DNA from: Flammeovirgaceae bacterium UBA5008
Lineage (GTDB): Bacteria; Bacteroidota; Bacteroidia; Cytophagales; Cyclobacteriaceae
Assembly: GCA_002398365.1 (NCBI GenBank)
Contig: DGYK01000063.1
Location: 110,978 to 174,977, forward strand
Direction: 5' to 3'
DNA length: 64,000 bases
Shown here: positions 9,528-17,046 of the stretch, in pieces
How positions within the stretch are numbered: the stretch's first letter is position 1
Layout: every line of letters starts with the position of its first letter
Translations under genes and position numbers: made by a program
Notes under the pieces: generated by a model
Told to the model about the DNA's origin: nothing
The model's database searches: none
Seen by the model: only the letters and a program-made list of their open reading frames with translations

Positions 9528-12110
9528 TTATTGCCCATCTGCCAGAATAATGCGTTCGCGAAAGGTTTTTACTGTGCCCTCGGTGTCAAAAACCTCAATC
9601 CAAACCACATAATAGCCTAAACGAGCCTTATTACCGTTGTCTTGATCGCCATCCCATCGGAAAAAACCTTCATAGCCCAATGTCTCATTATTGGCCAATT
9701 CCTTCACCAATCTGCCTTGTTGATCCAAAATCTTTACGGTAGCCGCAAAACCGGGCTGTGTAAATCGATAATTGATCTTGGAGAAATCCTGCCCGGGTCG
9801 ATTCGGGGAAAAAATTTCTGGCTCAACTTGTATGGCATCTAAAGAAGCAGCCACATCCGGTTGTGAATTAGAATTGACATAACCGGGTGTTGCAAACCCG
9901 GCAACAGAACTGGCCGACCTCCAATTGGCAGGTTCCAGCGAACTTTGCTCGGTTGAAATGCGCTCCAGTGAAACGCCTTCCACCTCCTTCAACAATGCGA
10001 TATGCCATTTCTCATCATAGGCCGCGGCATCTATTACTTTGCCTTGGTTTGAAATGAGGACTACCGTACCCTGATCATCATTGAATGAAGGCAAATTGAA
10101 CTGGTAAAAATTTTTCCAAACTCCTTTTGGGTAGTGGATTTTCAGCACACTCGTATCCGAGGTAATGGCCAGAAAGGAATTCGGTGCCAGTAACAAGTCA
10201 GATGTGATCGCTCTTGAATTTTGAATCACTCCCTCAGGAAAGTTGGCGATCGAGAAATTTTTAAGGTTGATGTATTTCGCAGATCGATTGTATACCTCCA
10301 CAAAATCAACCCCACCCGTGCGTGGGTTGAATAAAATCTCATTGATTACAACGTCTAGGCTATCTGGAGGCTCCGGCAAAGCAAAATTCGCTTTCGCGAA
10401 AGCCGGTTGAATGAAGTTGCCGGCACAATCGCGCAGATGCTTTACTTGAATGGTATAAAGGATGTTCTTACTTAGCGCCTGTGTCAGTTCCACTTGTATG
10501 GATGTTAGCTCGACATTAGCAAACGCAAATGAGGAAACAGGTATCATCGGTTCGATTTCATAAGAAATGTTGCCCAGCGGCTTTTCCAGTTTTTCATCAA
10601 ACCACAATTGTAAACTAGTCGGTGTCGCTACGACTGATAACAATCGTGGACCGGTGAGATCGGGATTGTTGGCGAACACTGCATTTTGTTTTCCGGGTGT
10701 TCCACCTTTAGAATCTTCTGAAGCTGTCCAGTTGTTTGCTTCTCCACAGGTGTTTTCGGGATCGATCATTTCCAGCGACCAACCTCCGCTTTGTTTATCC
10801 TCATCTCGATACCAAAAAGATTGATAACGCACGGAATCGATGGTGACGTCTTTTGTTAATGTCAACGCATCTCCATCATTGTTCAACGTTGGGAAATTGG
10901 AAAGCCCAATAGTTTTTCCGTAACCTGAAAATTTGCTGACGGAAGATGCCGAAGTAATGATCCAATACTCGTTCGGCAAAATGATTTGAGTTGGAAGGGT
11001 TGCAGCCGAACTTCCATCCGAAAGTTTCCATCCGGCAAGGTCAATGGGGTTGGTGCTGCGATTAAAAATTTCAATGTACTCCGCATCCGGTAATCCAATT
11101 TGCGGACTGGGATCGGCAAAAATTTCGGTGATGCGGATGTCCTTTGGCAGCGTAGGAACCGCCTGAAAATAAAGAAAGGATTGAACTTGACTCGTCAAGG
11201 TATTGCCCAATAGATCTTTCACACCTGTTACAGTCAATTGGCTGGGAATGCCATTGGCAAAGTTTTTGGCAAAAGTCAACCGCACCGACTTTTGATCAGG
11301 TTGCAACTGGGCACTTGTTGGTTGTCCTATATTCTGATCAACGGAGTAGTTCGCAAGTGCTTCCGCAGATGAAATTTCCAATGCTTCATCAAAAATCAGA
11401 TCCAGTTGGGTGAATGAAATTGCAGTCGCGCTAAGCAACTTGGGCGGTGTTTTATCTACTTGCAAGGATCCAACTACAAGGTCATCAAAAAAGTGCTTGT
11501 TGAAAAAACTGGCGCTTGATTGCGCAATGCGAATTCCAAAAAATGCGCTGGTAGAAAACGTATTGTCTTGCACCGGTACACTTTCGGTGACAAACGCATT
11601 TCCGATTCCGGTCAGATCCCGCTCTAGTTTCCAAAAGTCGGAAGCATCTCGCGTAACTTTGATTTTCAGTTTTGTGTTGGATGTATTGGTAACGCCATCT
11701 TGTCCATTAATCAACAAGCTGGCAACACCGCCAGTGCTTTTATAAAGACTCACTTCATCGGTAGCGCCACCAATCCGAACAAAATAACCATCGGCTGAGG
11801 TGAGAGTTGCGTTGGAAGAAACGAGATAAACGTCTACATAATTCAAACTCGAAGTATTGAATTGCAGATTAACATAGAATTCCCATTGAACATTGATTGC
11901 CAATGAAGATGGCGTGCTGATGGAAAAGCTAGCGTTGGCATTAGCTGAATTAGATCGAAGTTGACCGCCAACTATCAACCAGTTGGTAGGCTGATCAGGT
12001 GTCCAAACGGGGTTCGTAACAAAATCACCATCCGAAAAATCGTCTGCGAATTGTGCCTTACAAACGAATGCGGAAAAAAGTATAATACCAAACGTGATAA
12101 TGCGCCTCAT
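9528..12110 (-). CDS. Secreted multidomain protein with two lamin-tail domains
   Basis: 860 residues from ATG at 12110; an upstream in-frame codon at 12161 exists but would put 17 residues before the signal peptide MRRIITFGIILFSAFVCKAQ. After the signal come a beta-rich lectin-like region, an Ig-like domain (starts PPKLLSATAISFTQLDLIF), a first lamin-tail domain (starts IRITEIFADPSPQ), a second Ig-like domain, a second lamin-tail domain (starts VVINEILFNPRTGGVDFVEV) and a FlgD-like terminal domain (KILDQQGRLVKEL, FRWDGDQDNG). Such proteins are surface or secreted proteins of unclear role in Bacteroidota; the last domain resembles the region before type IX secretion tags, but a standard tag is not evident. 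It is transcribed away from asd. Confidence 0.85.
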   Translation of the reverse strand: MRRIITFGIILFSAFVCKAQFADDFSDGDFVTNPVWTPDQPTNWLIVGGQLRSNSANANASFSISTPSSLAINVQWEFYVNLQFNTSSLNYVDVYLVSSNATLTSADGYFVRIGGATDEVSLYKSTGGVASLLINGQDGVTNTSNTKLKIKVTRDASDFWKLERDLTGIGNAFVTESVPVQDNTFSTSAFFGIRIAQSSASFFNKHFFDDLVVGSLQVDKTPPKLLSATAISFTQLDLIFDEALEISSAEALANYSVDQNIGQPTSAQLQPDQKSVRLTFAKNFANGIPSQLTVTGVKDLLGNTLTSQVQSFLYFQAVPTLPKDIRITEIFADPSPQIGLPDAEYIEIFNRSTNPIDLAGWKLSDGSSAATLPTQIILPNEYWIITSASSVSKFSGYGKTIGLSNFPTLNNDGDALTLTKDVTIDSVRYQSFWYRDEDKQSGGWSLEMIDPENTCGEANNWTASEDSKGGTPGKQNAVFANNPDLTGPRLLSVVATPTSLQLWFDEKLEKPLGNISYEIEPMIPVSSFAFANVELTSIQVELTQALSKNILYTIQVKHLRDCAGNFIQPAFAKANFALPEPPDSLDVVINEILFNPRTGGVDFVEVYNRSAKYINLKNFSIANFPEGVIQNSRAITSDLLLAPNSFLAITSDTSVLKIHYPKGVWKNFYQFNLPSFNDDQGTVVLISNQGKVIDAAAYDEKWHIALLKEVEGVSLERISTEQSSLEPANWRSASSVAGFATPGYVNSNSQPDVAASLDAIQVEPEIFSPNRPGQDFSKINYRFTQPGFAATVKILDQQGRLVKELANNETLGYEGFFRWDGDQDNGNKARLGYYVVWIEVFDTEGTVKTFRERIILADGQ

Positions 12111-12126
12111 GGTCTTATAAAAATAG

Positions 12127-12134
12127 TATTTTTG
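12127..12134 (+). promoter_or_regulatory. Possible -7 element of asd
   Basis: TATTTTTG matches TAnnTTTG exactly and lies 30 bp before the asd start codon. No good -33 TTTG is present at the right distance, so the match is partial. Confidence 0.35.
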
Positions 12135-12164
12135 TCGATTCAAATTTTTAAACGAAAACAAAAA

Positions 12165-13160
12165 ATGAAAATCGCAGTTGTTGGGGCCACCGGATTAGTG
12201 GGCCAGGAGATCTTGAAAGTGCTCGAAGAGCGCCATGTTGAATTTGATGAATTGTATTTGGTGGCTTCCGCCAAATCGGTAGGACAAAAGATAAAGTTTA
12301 AGGGTAAGGAATATACAATCATTGGTATGGAAGCAGCTGTAGAACTTGCCGCTGACATTGCTATATTCTCTGCCGGAGGAAACACCTCATTGGAATGGGC
12401 ACCTAAATTTGCTGAGAAAGGAACGATTGTAATCGATAACTCTTCAGCTTGGCGCATGGACCCTACCAAAAAGTTGGTCGTGCCGGAAATCAATGGCAAC
12501 GCATTACAAGCGGAAGACAAAATTATTGCCAATCCCAATTGCTCTACCATTCAAATGGTGATGGCGTTGGCACCGCTTCACGCGAAATACAAGATCAAAC
12601 GTATTGTAGTTTCTACCTACCAATCAGTAACCGGCACCGGCAAAGATGCAGTGCAGCAAATGATGGAAGAGCGCCAGGGAGTTACCAACGGCATCAAGGT
12701 ATATCCGCACAAAATTGATATGAACGCGCTGCCACACATCGATTCATTCCTCGATAACGGTTACACCAAAGAGGAGATGAAGATGGTGAACGAAACACGT
12801 AAAATCCTGAACGATCAAACCATTGGAGTTACCAGCACCACTGTGCGTATCCCAACCATTGGCGGTCACTCTGAAGCGGTAAACGTAGAATTCTACCATG
12901 ACTACGATTTGAAGGAAGTTCGAACACTACTGGAAGCAGCTCCGGGCGTAATCGTTCAGGACGATGTAAAAAACAATGTATACCCGATGCCTATCCATTC
13001 GCATGGAAAAGATGAGGTGTTTGTAGGCCGCTTGCGCAGAGATGAGTCGCAGCCCAATACACTCAACATGTGGATTGTGTCTGACAACTTACGCAAAGGT
13101 GCTGCCACCAATGCCGTGCAGATTGCCGAGTTTTTGATGGAAAAGAGCATGGTTTATTAA
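12165..13160 (+). CDS. asd: Aspartate-semialdehyde dehydrogenase
   Basis: 331 residues. The enzyme reduces aspartyl phosphate to aspartate semialdehyde with NADPH, a branch point to lysine/diaminopimelate, methionine and threonine. The N-terminus has the Rossmann motif GATGLVGQEI; the catalytic cysteine is in NPNCSTIQM, and the substrate loop is IGGHSEAVN. I chose ATG at 12165 because the frame extends much further upstream (to 11961) but that extension is antisense to the lamin-tail gene and not related to the family, and MKIAVVGATG is the standard beginning. No ribosome-binding site beyond an A-rich stretch is seen. A strong terminator follows. Confidence 0.97.
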   Translation: MKIAVVGATGLVGQEILKVLEERHVEFDELYLVASAKSVGQKIKFKGKEYTIIGMEAAVELAADIAIFSAGGNTSLEWAPKFAEKGTIVIDNSSAWRMDPTKKLVVPEINGNALQAEDKIIANPNCSTIQMVMALAPLHAKYKIKRIVVSTYQSVTGTGKDAVQQMMEERQGVTNGIKVYPHKIDMNALPHIDSFLDNGYTKEEMKMVNETRKILNDQTIGVTSTTVRIPTIGGHSEAVNVEFYHDYDLKEVRTLLEAAPGVIVQDDVKNNVYPMPIHSHGKDEVFVGRLRRDESQPNTLNMWIVSDNLRKGAATNAVQIAEFLMEKSMVY

Positions 13161-13182
13161 ATTACTGTTACCGTATTGAATC

Positions 13183-13221
13183 TGCGCCTTGCCGGGAAAC
13201 CAGCAAGGCGCATTTGTTTTT
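13183..13221 (+). terminator. Rho-independent terminator of asd
   Basis: A 10-bp perfect stem (TGCGCCTTGC at 13183-13192 with GCAAGGCGCA at 13203-13212) is followed by TTTGTTTTT. Confidence 0.9.
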
Positions 13222-13305
13222 ATGATAGCATAAATCCTTTACAACCTAAAGCTCATTTCGGTTGTCTAACCCCCAACGAAAGTGGAATATTAATTATCTT
13301 GCTAT

Positions 13306-14406
13306 ATGAAAACTCCCTACCTGCTGGCTTTTGCACTCCTGGTGCTTGTGTCGTGTAAAAAAGAGGAAGCCATCTTAAAAGAATCCTATCTGGATTTGCC
13401 TGCAGAACCTGCTAACTATGTAGAAGGTATAAACAATAATATTCCGGAATTAGGCAGGGTATTGTTTTATGACAAATCGCTATCCATCAATAATTCTGTT
13501 TCCTGCGGATCATGCCACAAACAAGTATTTGGCTTTGCCGATAATGTCGCTTTCAGCCGAGGGTTTGATAATCAATTGACACTTCGCAACTCCATGCCCA
13601 TTCAAAATATAGGCAGTGGTTTTTTTGGAATAACTCCTTTCATCAAAGTAGAAGACTTTTCCTTTCCCGGCTTTTCACAAAGCCTGTTCTGGGATGGCAG
13701 AGAAAGTAATTTAGATCAAATGGTGCTTAAGCCCATCATTAACCACGTGGAAATGGGCATCACGGATTTGAATGAATTAGCCGAAAAGCTGAAAACAATG
13801 CCGTATTATGAGCCACTCTTTAAAAAAGCGTATGATTCAGAAGAAATTACACCACAAAAAATATCAACGGCCATCAGCTGGTTTGTGCGAAGCATTTCAA
13901 CGAATCAAACCAAACTGGACAAATCGAGACAAGGACTTGCGCAATTGAGTGCCTTAGAACTAAATGGACAGTCGCTATTTTTTACCAAATACGATTGCAA
14001 TTCCTGTCATCAGGTTACCATACCAAACGGTTATCTGTCATTAGGGGGTGGTTTTGCCAACATAGGATTAGACGAAGTTTATTCCGATAACGGCCTCGCT
14101 AAAACGACTGGTCTTTCTACCGATGTTGGTAAGTTTAAGATACCGTCCTTACGAAATGTTTCCCTGACGGCACCTTATATGCACGATGGCCGATTTGCTA
14201 CGCTGGAAGAGGTAATGGAACACTATAGCGAAGGGATGGCGACACATCAAAATCTGGATGCTCGTTTGCGCAATGCGGACGGACAAGCACGAATCATGAA
14301 TATTTCAGAATCTGAAAAAAAAGCAATCATTGCGTTTCTTCATACGCTCACGGATTTTCAGGCAGCGACAGATCCTAAGTTTGCGAATCCATTCAAATCC
14401 CGCTAA
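13306..14406 (+). CDS. Di-heme cytochrome c peroxidase family lipoprotein
   Basis: 366 residues. The signal peptide ends in the lipobox LVSC (Cys17), so the protein should be a lipoprotein. Two c-type heme sites are present: CGSCH at 67-71 and CNSCH at 231-235. The region YMHDGRFATLEEVMEHY is the typical C-terminal part of the CCP/MauG family and would give the methionine ligand near the high-potential heme. CcpA-type enzymes reduce hydrogen peroxide to water with electrons from small cytochromes in the periplasm; some relatives (MauG-like) oxidise other substrates, so the exact substrate is open. A beta-barrel-like gene follows after 23 bp and may be in the same transcript. Confidence 0.9.
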   Translation: MKTPYLLAFALLVLVSCKKEEAILKESYLDLPAEPANYVEGINNNIPELGRVLFYDKSLSINNSVSCGSCHKQVFGFADNVAFSRGFDNQLTLRNSMPIQNIGSGFFGITPFIKVEDFSFPGFSQSLFWDGRESNLDQMVLKPIINHVEMGITDLNELAEKLKTMPYYEPLFKKAYDSEEITPQKISTAISWFVRSISTNQTKLDKSRQGLAQLSALELNGQSLFFTKYDCNSCHQVTIPNGYLSLGGGFANIGLDEVYSDNGLAKTTGLSTDVGKFKIPSLRNVSLTAPYMHDGRFATLEEVMEHYSEGMATHQNLDARLRNADGQARIMNISESEKKAIIAFLHTLTDFQAATDPKFANPFKSR

Positions 14407-14429
14407 TTCCCTTTAATTATAAGAACCAC

Positions 14430-15149
14430 ATGTCACTAAAATTCGGATTCTCATTTCTACTTTGTTTGACGCTTAGCGCTTGTTTTTCGCAAGTAGAAGA
14501 GTCGCAGGAAGTAGAAAATGAAAAGCCCGTCAAAAAAGAAAGGACAGCAACTACCTACCTTGGTGTGCAAGCCAACCAGTTGATTCGTCAAATTTTAAAT
14601 TTTAGTAACTCCAATTCCGCAATCGACAATCCCTATTTGTTTATCTATTCTGTCAATTCCAAAGAAACAGGTGTAGGTTTCAACTCCGGTCTTGGGTTTT
14701 CAGTGAGTGAAATTGCGGACGGTGATCCTTCCAACCGCAGAGAAACAAAAATTAATAATCTATCCTTTCGAATGGGTGTAGAAAAAAAATCAAGTATCGG
14801 GAAGAAGTGGTTAGTTAGCTGGGGATTTGATCTGACTCACGATAATCTAAAGAATGAAACCATCAATACACAGATTTTCGATCTTACCAACCCGTCCAAT
14901 AAATCAGTTTCCTCCACCAAAAACACCACCAGTTCGTGGGGAATTGGCCCTCGGTTTACGCTTAACTTTCAGGTGACAAATCGCATTTTATTGGCTACGG
15001 AGGCCAATTACTACTACCGCTTTGGGTCTACTACTACAACTTCCTCTGTTACTAGCCTTAATTTTGCTACCAACAATGAGTCTTCCAGCGATTTCACTCG
15101 ATTTCAGTTCACGGTACCTGCAGTTATTTATCTGATTGTGAAATTCTAG
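14430..15149 (+). CDS. Putative outer-membrane beta-barrel protein
   Basis: 239 residues with an export signal ending LSACFSQ; the LSAC could be a lipobox. The mature part alternates polar and hydrophobic residues in many short strands (for example GVGFNSGLGFSVS, SSWGIGPRFTLNFQV, LLATEANYYYRFG) and ends in phenylalanine, as in outer-membrane barrels. A short acidic, lysine-rich linker follows the signal. No named family recognised. It probably shares a transcript with the peroxidase gene upstream. Confidence 0.65.
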   Translation: MSLKFGFSFLLCLTLSACFSQVEESQEVENEKPVKKERTATTYLGVQANQLIRQILNFSNSNSAIDNPYLFIYSVNSKETGVGFNSGLGFSVSEIADGDPSNRRETKINNLSFRMGVEKKSSIGKKWLVSWGFDLTHDNLKNETINTQIFDLTNPSNKSVSSTKNTTSSWGIGPRFTLNFQVTNRILLATEANYYYRFGSTTTTSSVTSLNFATNNESSSDFTRFQFTVPAVIYLIVKF

Positions 15150-15182
15150 CTGCCGTTTCGGCATAGGTGCCAAAAAAAGAAA

Positions 15183-15214
15183 TTGGCTTCAACCGCTTTT
15201 TGGTTTTACCTTCG
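15183..15214 (+). promoter_or_regulatory. Probable promoter of the lemA gene
   Basis: TTG at 15183-15185 is followed after 21 bp by TACCTTCG (15207-15214), one mismatch from TAnnTTTG. The lemA start at 15240 lies 25 bp after it, which also argues against the earlier in-frame start codon at 15183. Confidence 0.45.
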
Positions 15215-15239
15215 TGCAAACAAAACTCAACTAAAAGAA

Positions 15240-15824
15240 ATGGAAAGTTTCAAAAAATTTATTCCCTGGATCATCGTGGGTGTATTAGTGCTTTGGGGCA
15301 TCAGTAAATACAACGGCATTGCCGGCAAAGATCAAGTGGTGAAAAAATCATGGGGTGATGTAGAATCTGATTACCAAAGAAGATCAGATCTCATTCCGAA
15401 TTTAGTGAACACCGTAAAGGGCTATGCTAACTTTGAGCAGGAAACCTTGACTAAGGTGATCGAAGCACGTGCCAGCGCAACACAAATGAAAATCGATCCT
15501 TCTAACTTAACTCCTGAGAAATTGGAGCAATTTCAACAAGCTCAAACAGGCTTGAGCTCCGCGATTGGAAGATTATTAGTGGTTTCTGAAAATTATCCTG
15601 AATTGAAAGCCAACCAAAACTTCCTCGACCTACAAGCTCAACTGGAAGGAACTGAAAACCGAATTTCGGTATCACGCAAGCGTTTCAATGAAGCGGTACA
15701 AGATTACAATACAGCGATTGTTGGATTCCCCGGCAACTTGATTGCTAAGATCGGTGGATTTACAGAAAAAGGTTTTTTCAAAGCAGCTGAAGGTGCTGAT
15801 AAGGCTCCAGAGGTTAAATTTTAA
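15240..15824 (+). CDS. lemA: LemA family protein
   Basis: 194 residues. One N-terminal membrane segment (about 8-22, IIVGVLVLWGI) is followed by a helical domain with the LemA signature: WGDVESDYQRRSDLIPNLVNTVKGY, then a second helix block (LLVVSENYPELKANQNFLDLQAQLEGTENRI). LemA proteins form helical bundles anchored in the membrane; their biochemical function is not established. An in-frame codon 19 residues upstream lies inside the promoter, so ATG at 15240 is preferred. The DUF2059 gene begins 3 bp after the stop, so the two are very likely co-transcribed. Confidence 0.92.
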   Translation: MESFKKFIPWIIVGVLVLWGISKYNGIAGKDQVVKKSWGDVESDYQRRSDLIPNLVNTVKGYANFEQETLTKVIEARASATQMKIDPSNLTPEKLEQFQQAQTGLSSAIGRLLVVSENYPELKANQNFLDLQAQLEGTENRISVSRKRFNEAVQDYNTAIVGFPGNLIAKIGGFTEKGFFKAAEGADKAPEVKF

Positions 15825-15827
15825 AAA

Positions 15828-16268
15828 ATGAGAAAAGTCCTTTTCCTTTTAATTCTAACACTCACTTGGAGTGTTGGCAACGCTCAAACCGATTCTTATT
15901 CCAAAACACTGAAAAAGTATATCGAGGTAAGCGGTTCGATGCAATCGTTCAGTGTGGCAATCAAAAGTATCATGGGTAATTTTAAGAACATGAAGACTGG
16001 AGTGCCTGATGAATTTTGGAAAGAAATGGAAACAGAGCTTTCAGGCACTTCAATTGATGAACTCGTTACCATGCTGACTCCCGTATACAAAAAGTATCTG
16101 ACGGAAGGGGATTTAAATGAAATCATCGCCTTTTACAATTCACCGGCAGGTAAAAAAATGGCAGAGAGTACTCCGGGTATCATGGGTGAATCTATGCAAG
16201 CAGGGCAAGCTTGGGGACAAACCGTAGCCACGCGCATAGTTAATAAGTTGAAAGAAAAAGGGTACTAG
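15828..16268 (+). CDS. Exported DUF2059-domain protein
   Basis: 146 residues with a clean signal peptide cut after GNA (MRKVLFLLILTLTWSVGNAQ). The rest is helical and matches DUF2059 (region EIIAFYNSPAGKKMAESTPGIM is the most typical part). The domain's function is unknown. It directly follows lemA (3-bp gap) and ends before a terminator. Confidence 0.85.
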   Translation: MRKVLFLLILTLTWSVGNAQTDSYSKTLKKYIEVSGSMQSFSVAIKSIMGNFKNMKTGVPDEFWKEMETELSGTSIDELVTMLTPVYKKYLTEGDLNEIIAFYNSPAGKKMAESTPGIMGESMQAGQAWGQTVATRIVNKLKEKGY

Positions 16269-16290
16269 AGGTTATCTCATTTTAAGAATT

Positions 16291-16320
16291 AAAGCCCAGT
16301 CGATTTGACTGGGCTTTTTT
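16291..16320. terminator. Bidirectional terminator between convergent genes
   Basis: An 11-bp stem (AAAGCCCAGTC at 16291-16301, GACTGGGCTTT at 16307-16317) with a 5-nt loop is flanked by T-runs in both directions. It serves the lemA-DUF2059 unit and the gene ending at 16320. Confidence 0.88.
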
Positions 16321-16958
16321 TATTGAGTGCGTTTGCCTAATCGATAGGTAAATCCTATTGAAATGGAAAAAGGTTCGTAATCAAAATAAGCAGTTCCACG
16401 CAGCGGATAGCAAACACCAAACTGTGCTGCTCCAAATATCCGATCTTTTACTAACGAATAAGCAACATAGCCGGCTGGTTCCAGGTAAAAGGTGGCACTT
16501 CGCTGAGGATCGGTTGGGTAGGTAACAAAATCAACCAAGGAAATACGATTGATAAAGCTCCATTCCATCTTTTCAACGCGTTGACCGATAGCCTGAGTGG
16601 TATATACTTTGTAAAAATCGCTAATCACATTATTGTCAAAATAGCTAGACGTTGTGCCGGTGCCATATCCGCAAAAAAATTCCAAGTTCAGTTGGTTCAC
16701 TTTCGTAAAATATCCTGCTCCCAATTCACCATATCGAAAATAAGGAGGTTTAGAATCCCACGTAATTGCTCCATTGGCCATAACAGCTAAATGGTTCGAA
16801 AACGCATAGGCAGTTTGAACTTCGGCTGCACGTACGAGATATGCTGTCGCTTTGAAATCACCCTTCTTTTCAAATAAGGTAGGGTTGCGCATATTGGGTA
16901 TGTACACGGGTGAGCAGCCAATTAAAAAAAGTAATAAAACTATTGATAGCGATTTCAT
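16320..16958 (-). CDS. Putative outer-membrane lipoprotein with beta-strand-rich body
   Basis: 212 residues from ATG at 16958; a longer frame from 17006 puts 16 residues before the signal and overlaps the infB terminator. MKSLSIVLLLFLIGC gives a lipobox LIGC. The rest has repeated aromatic, alternating strands (YGELGAGYFTKVNQLNLEFFCGYGTG, FDYEPFSISIGFTYRLG). No family recognised; transmembrane barrel or lipid-anchored beta protein are both possible. Expression is separate from infB because of the terminator upstream. Confidence 0.7.
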   Translation of the reverse strand: MKSLSIVLLLFLIGCSPVYIPNMRNPTLFEKKGDFKATAYLVRAAEVQTAYAFSNHLAVMANGAITWDSKPPYFRYGELGAGYFTKVNQLNLEFFCGYGTGTTSSYFDNNVISDFYKVYTTQAIGQRVEKMEWSFINRISLVDFVTYPTDPQRSATFYLEPAGYVAYSLVKDRIFGAAQFGVCYPLRGTAYFDYEPFSISIGFTYRLGKRTQ

Positions 16959-16990
16959 TCTTTTCAAATTAGAGAAATTCAGGTGTAAAG

Positions 16991-17023
16991 AAAAAAGCCC
17001 GATCAACTGTTGACCGGGCTTTT
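16991..17023 (-). terminator. Rho-independent terminator of the rimP-nusA-infB operon
   Basis: The stem AAAAGCCCG (16993-17001) with CGGGCTTTT (17015-17023), extended inward by TCA/TGA, is followed on the minus strand by a T-rich tail. It lies 24 bp after the infB stop. Confidence 0.85.
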
Positions 17024-17046
17024 CTGTAAAAGGTTAAGAGTTGTAA

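Noticed and set aside
11961..12164. N-terminal extension of Asd
   Set aside because: It runs antisense into the lamin-tail gene and lacks similarity to the enzyme; MKIAVVGATG is the usual start.
15150..15163. Short hairpin TGCCG-TTT-CGGCA after the beta-barrel gene
   Set aside because: Stem only 5 bp and no T-run; not convincing as a terminator.
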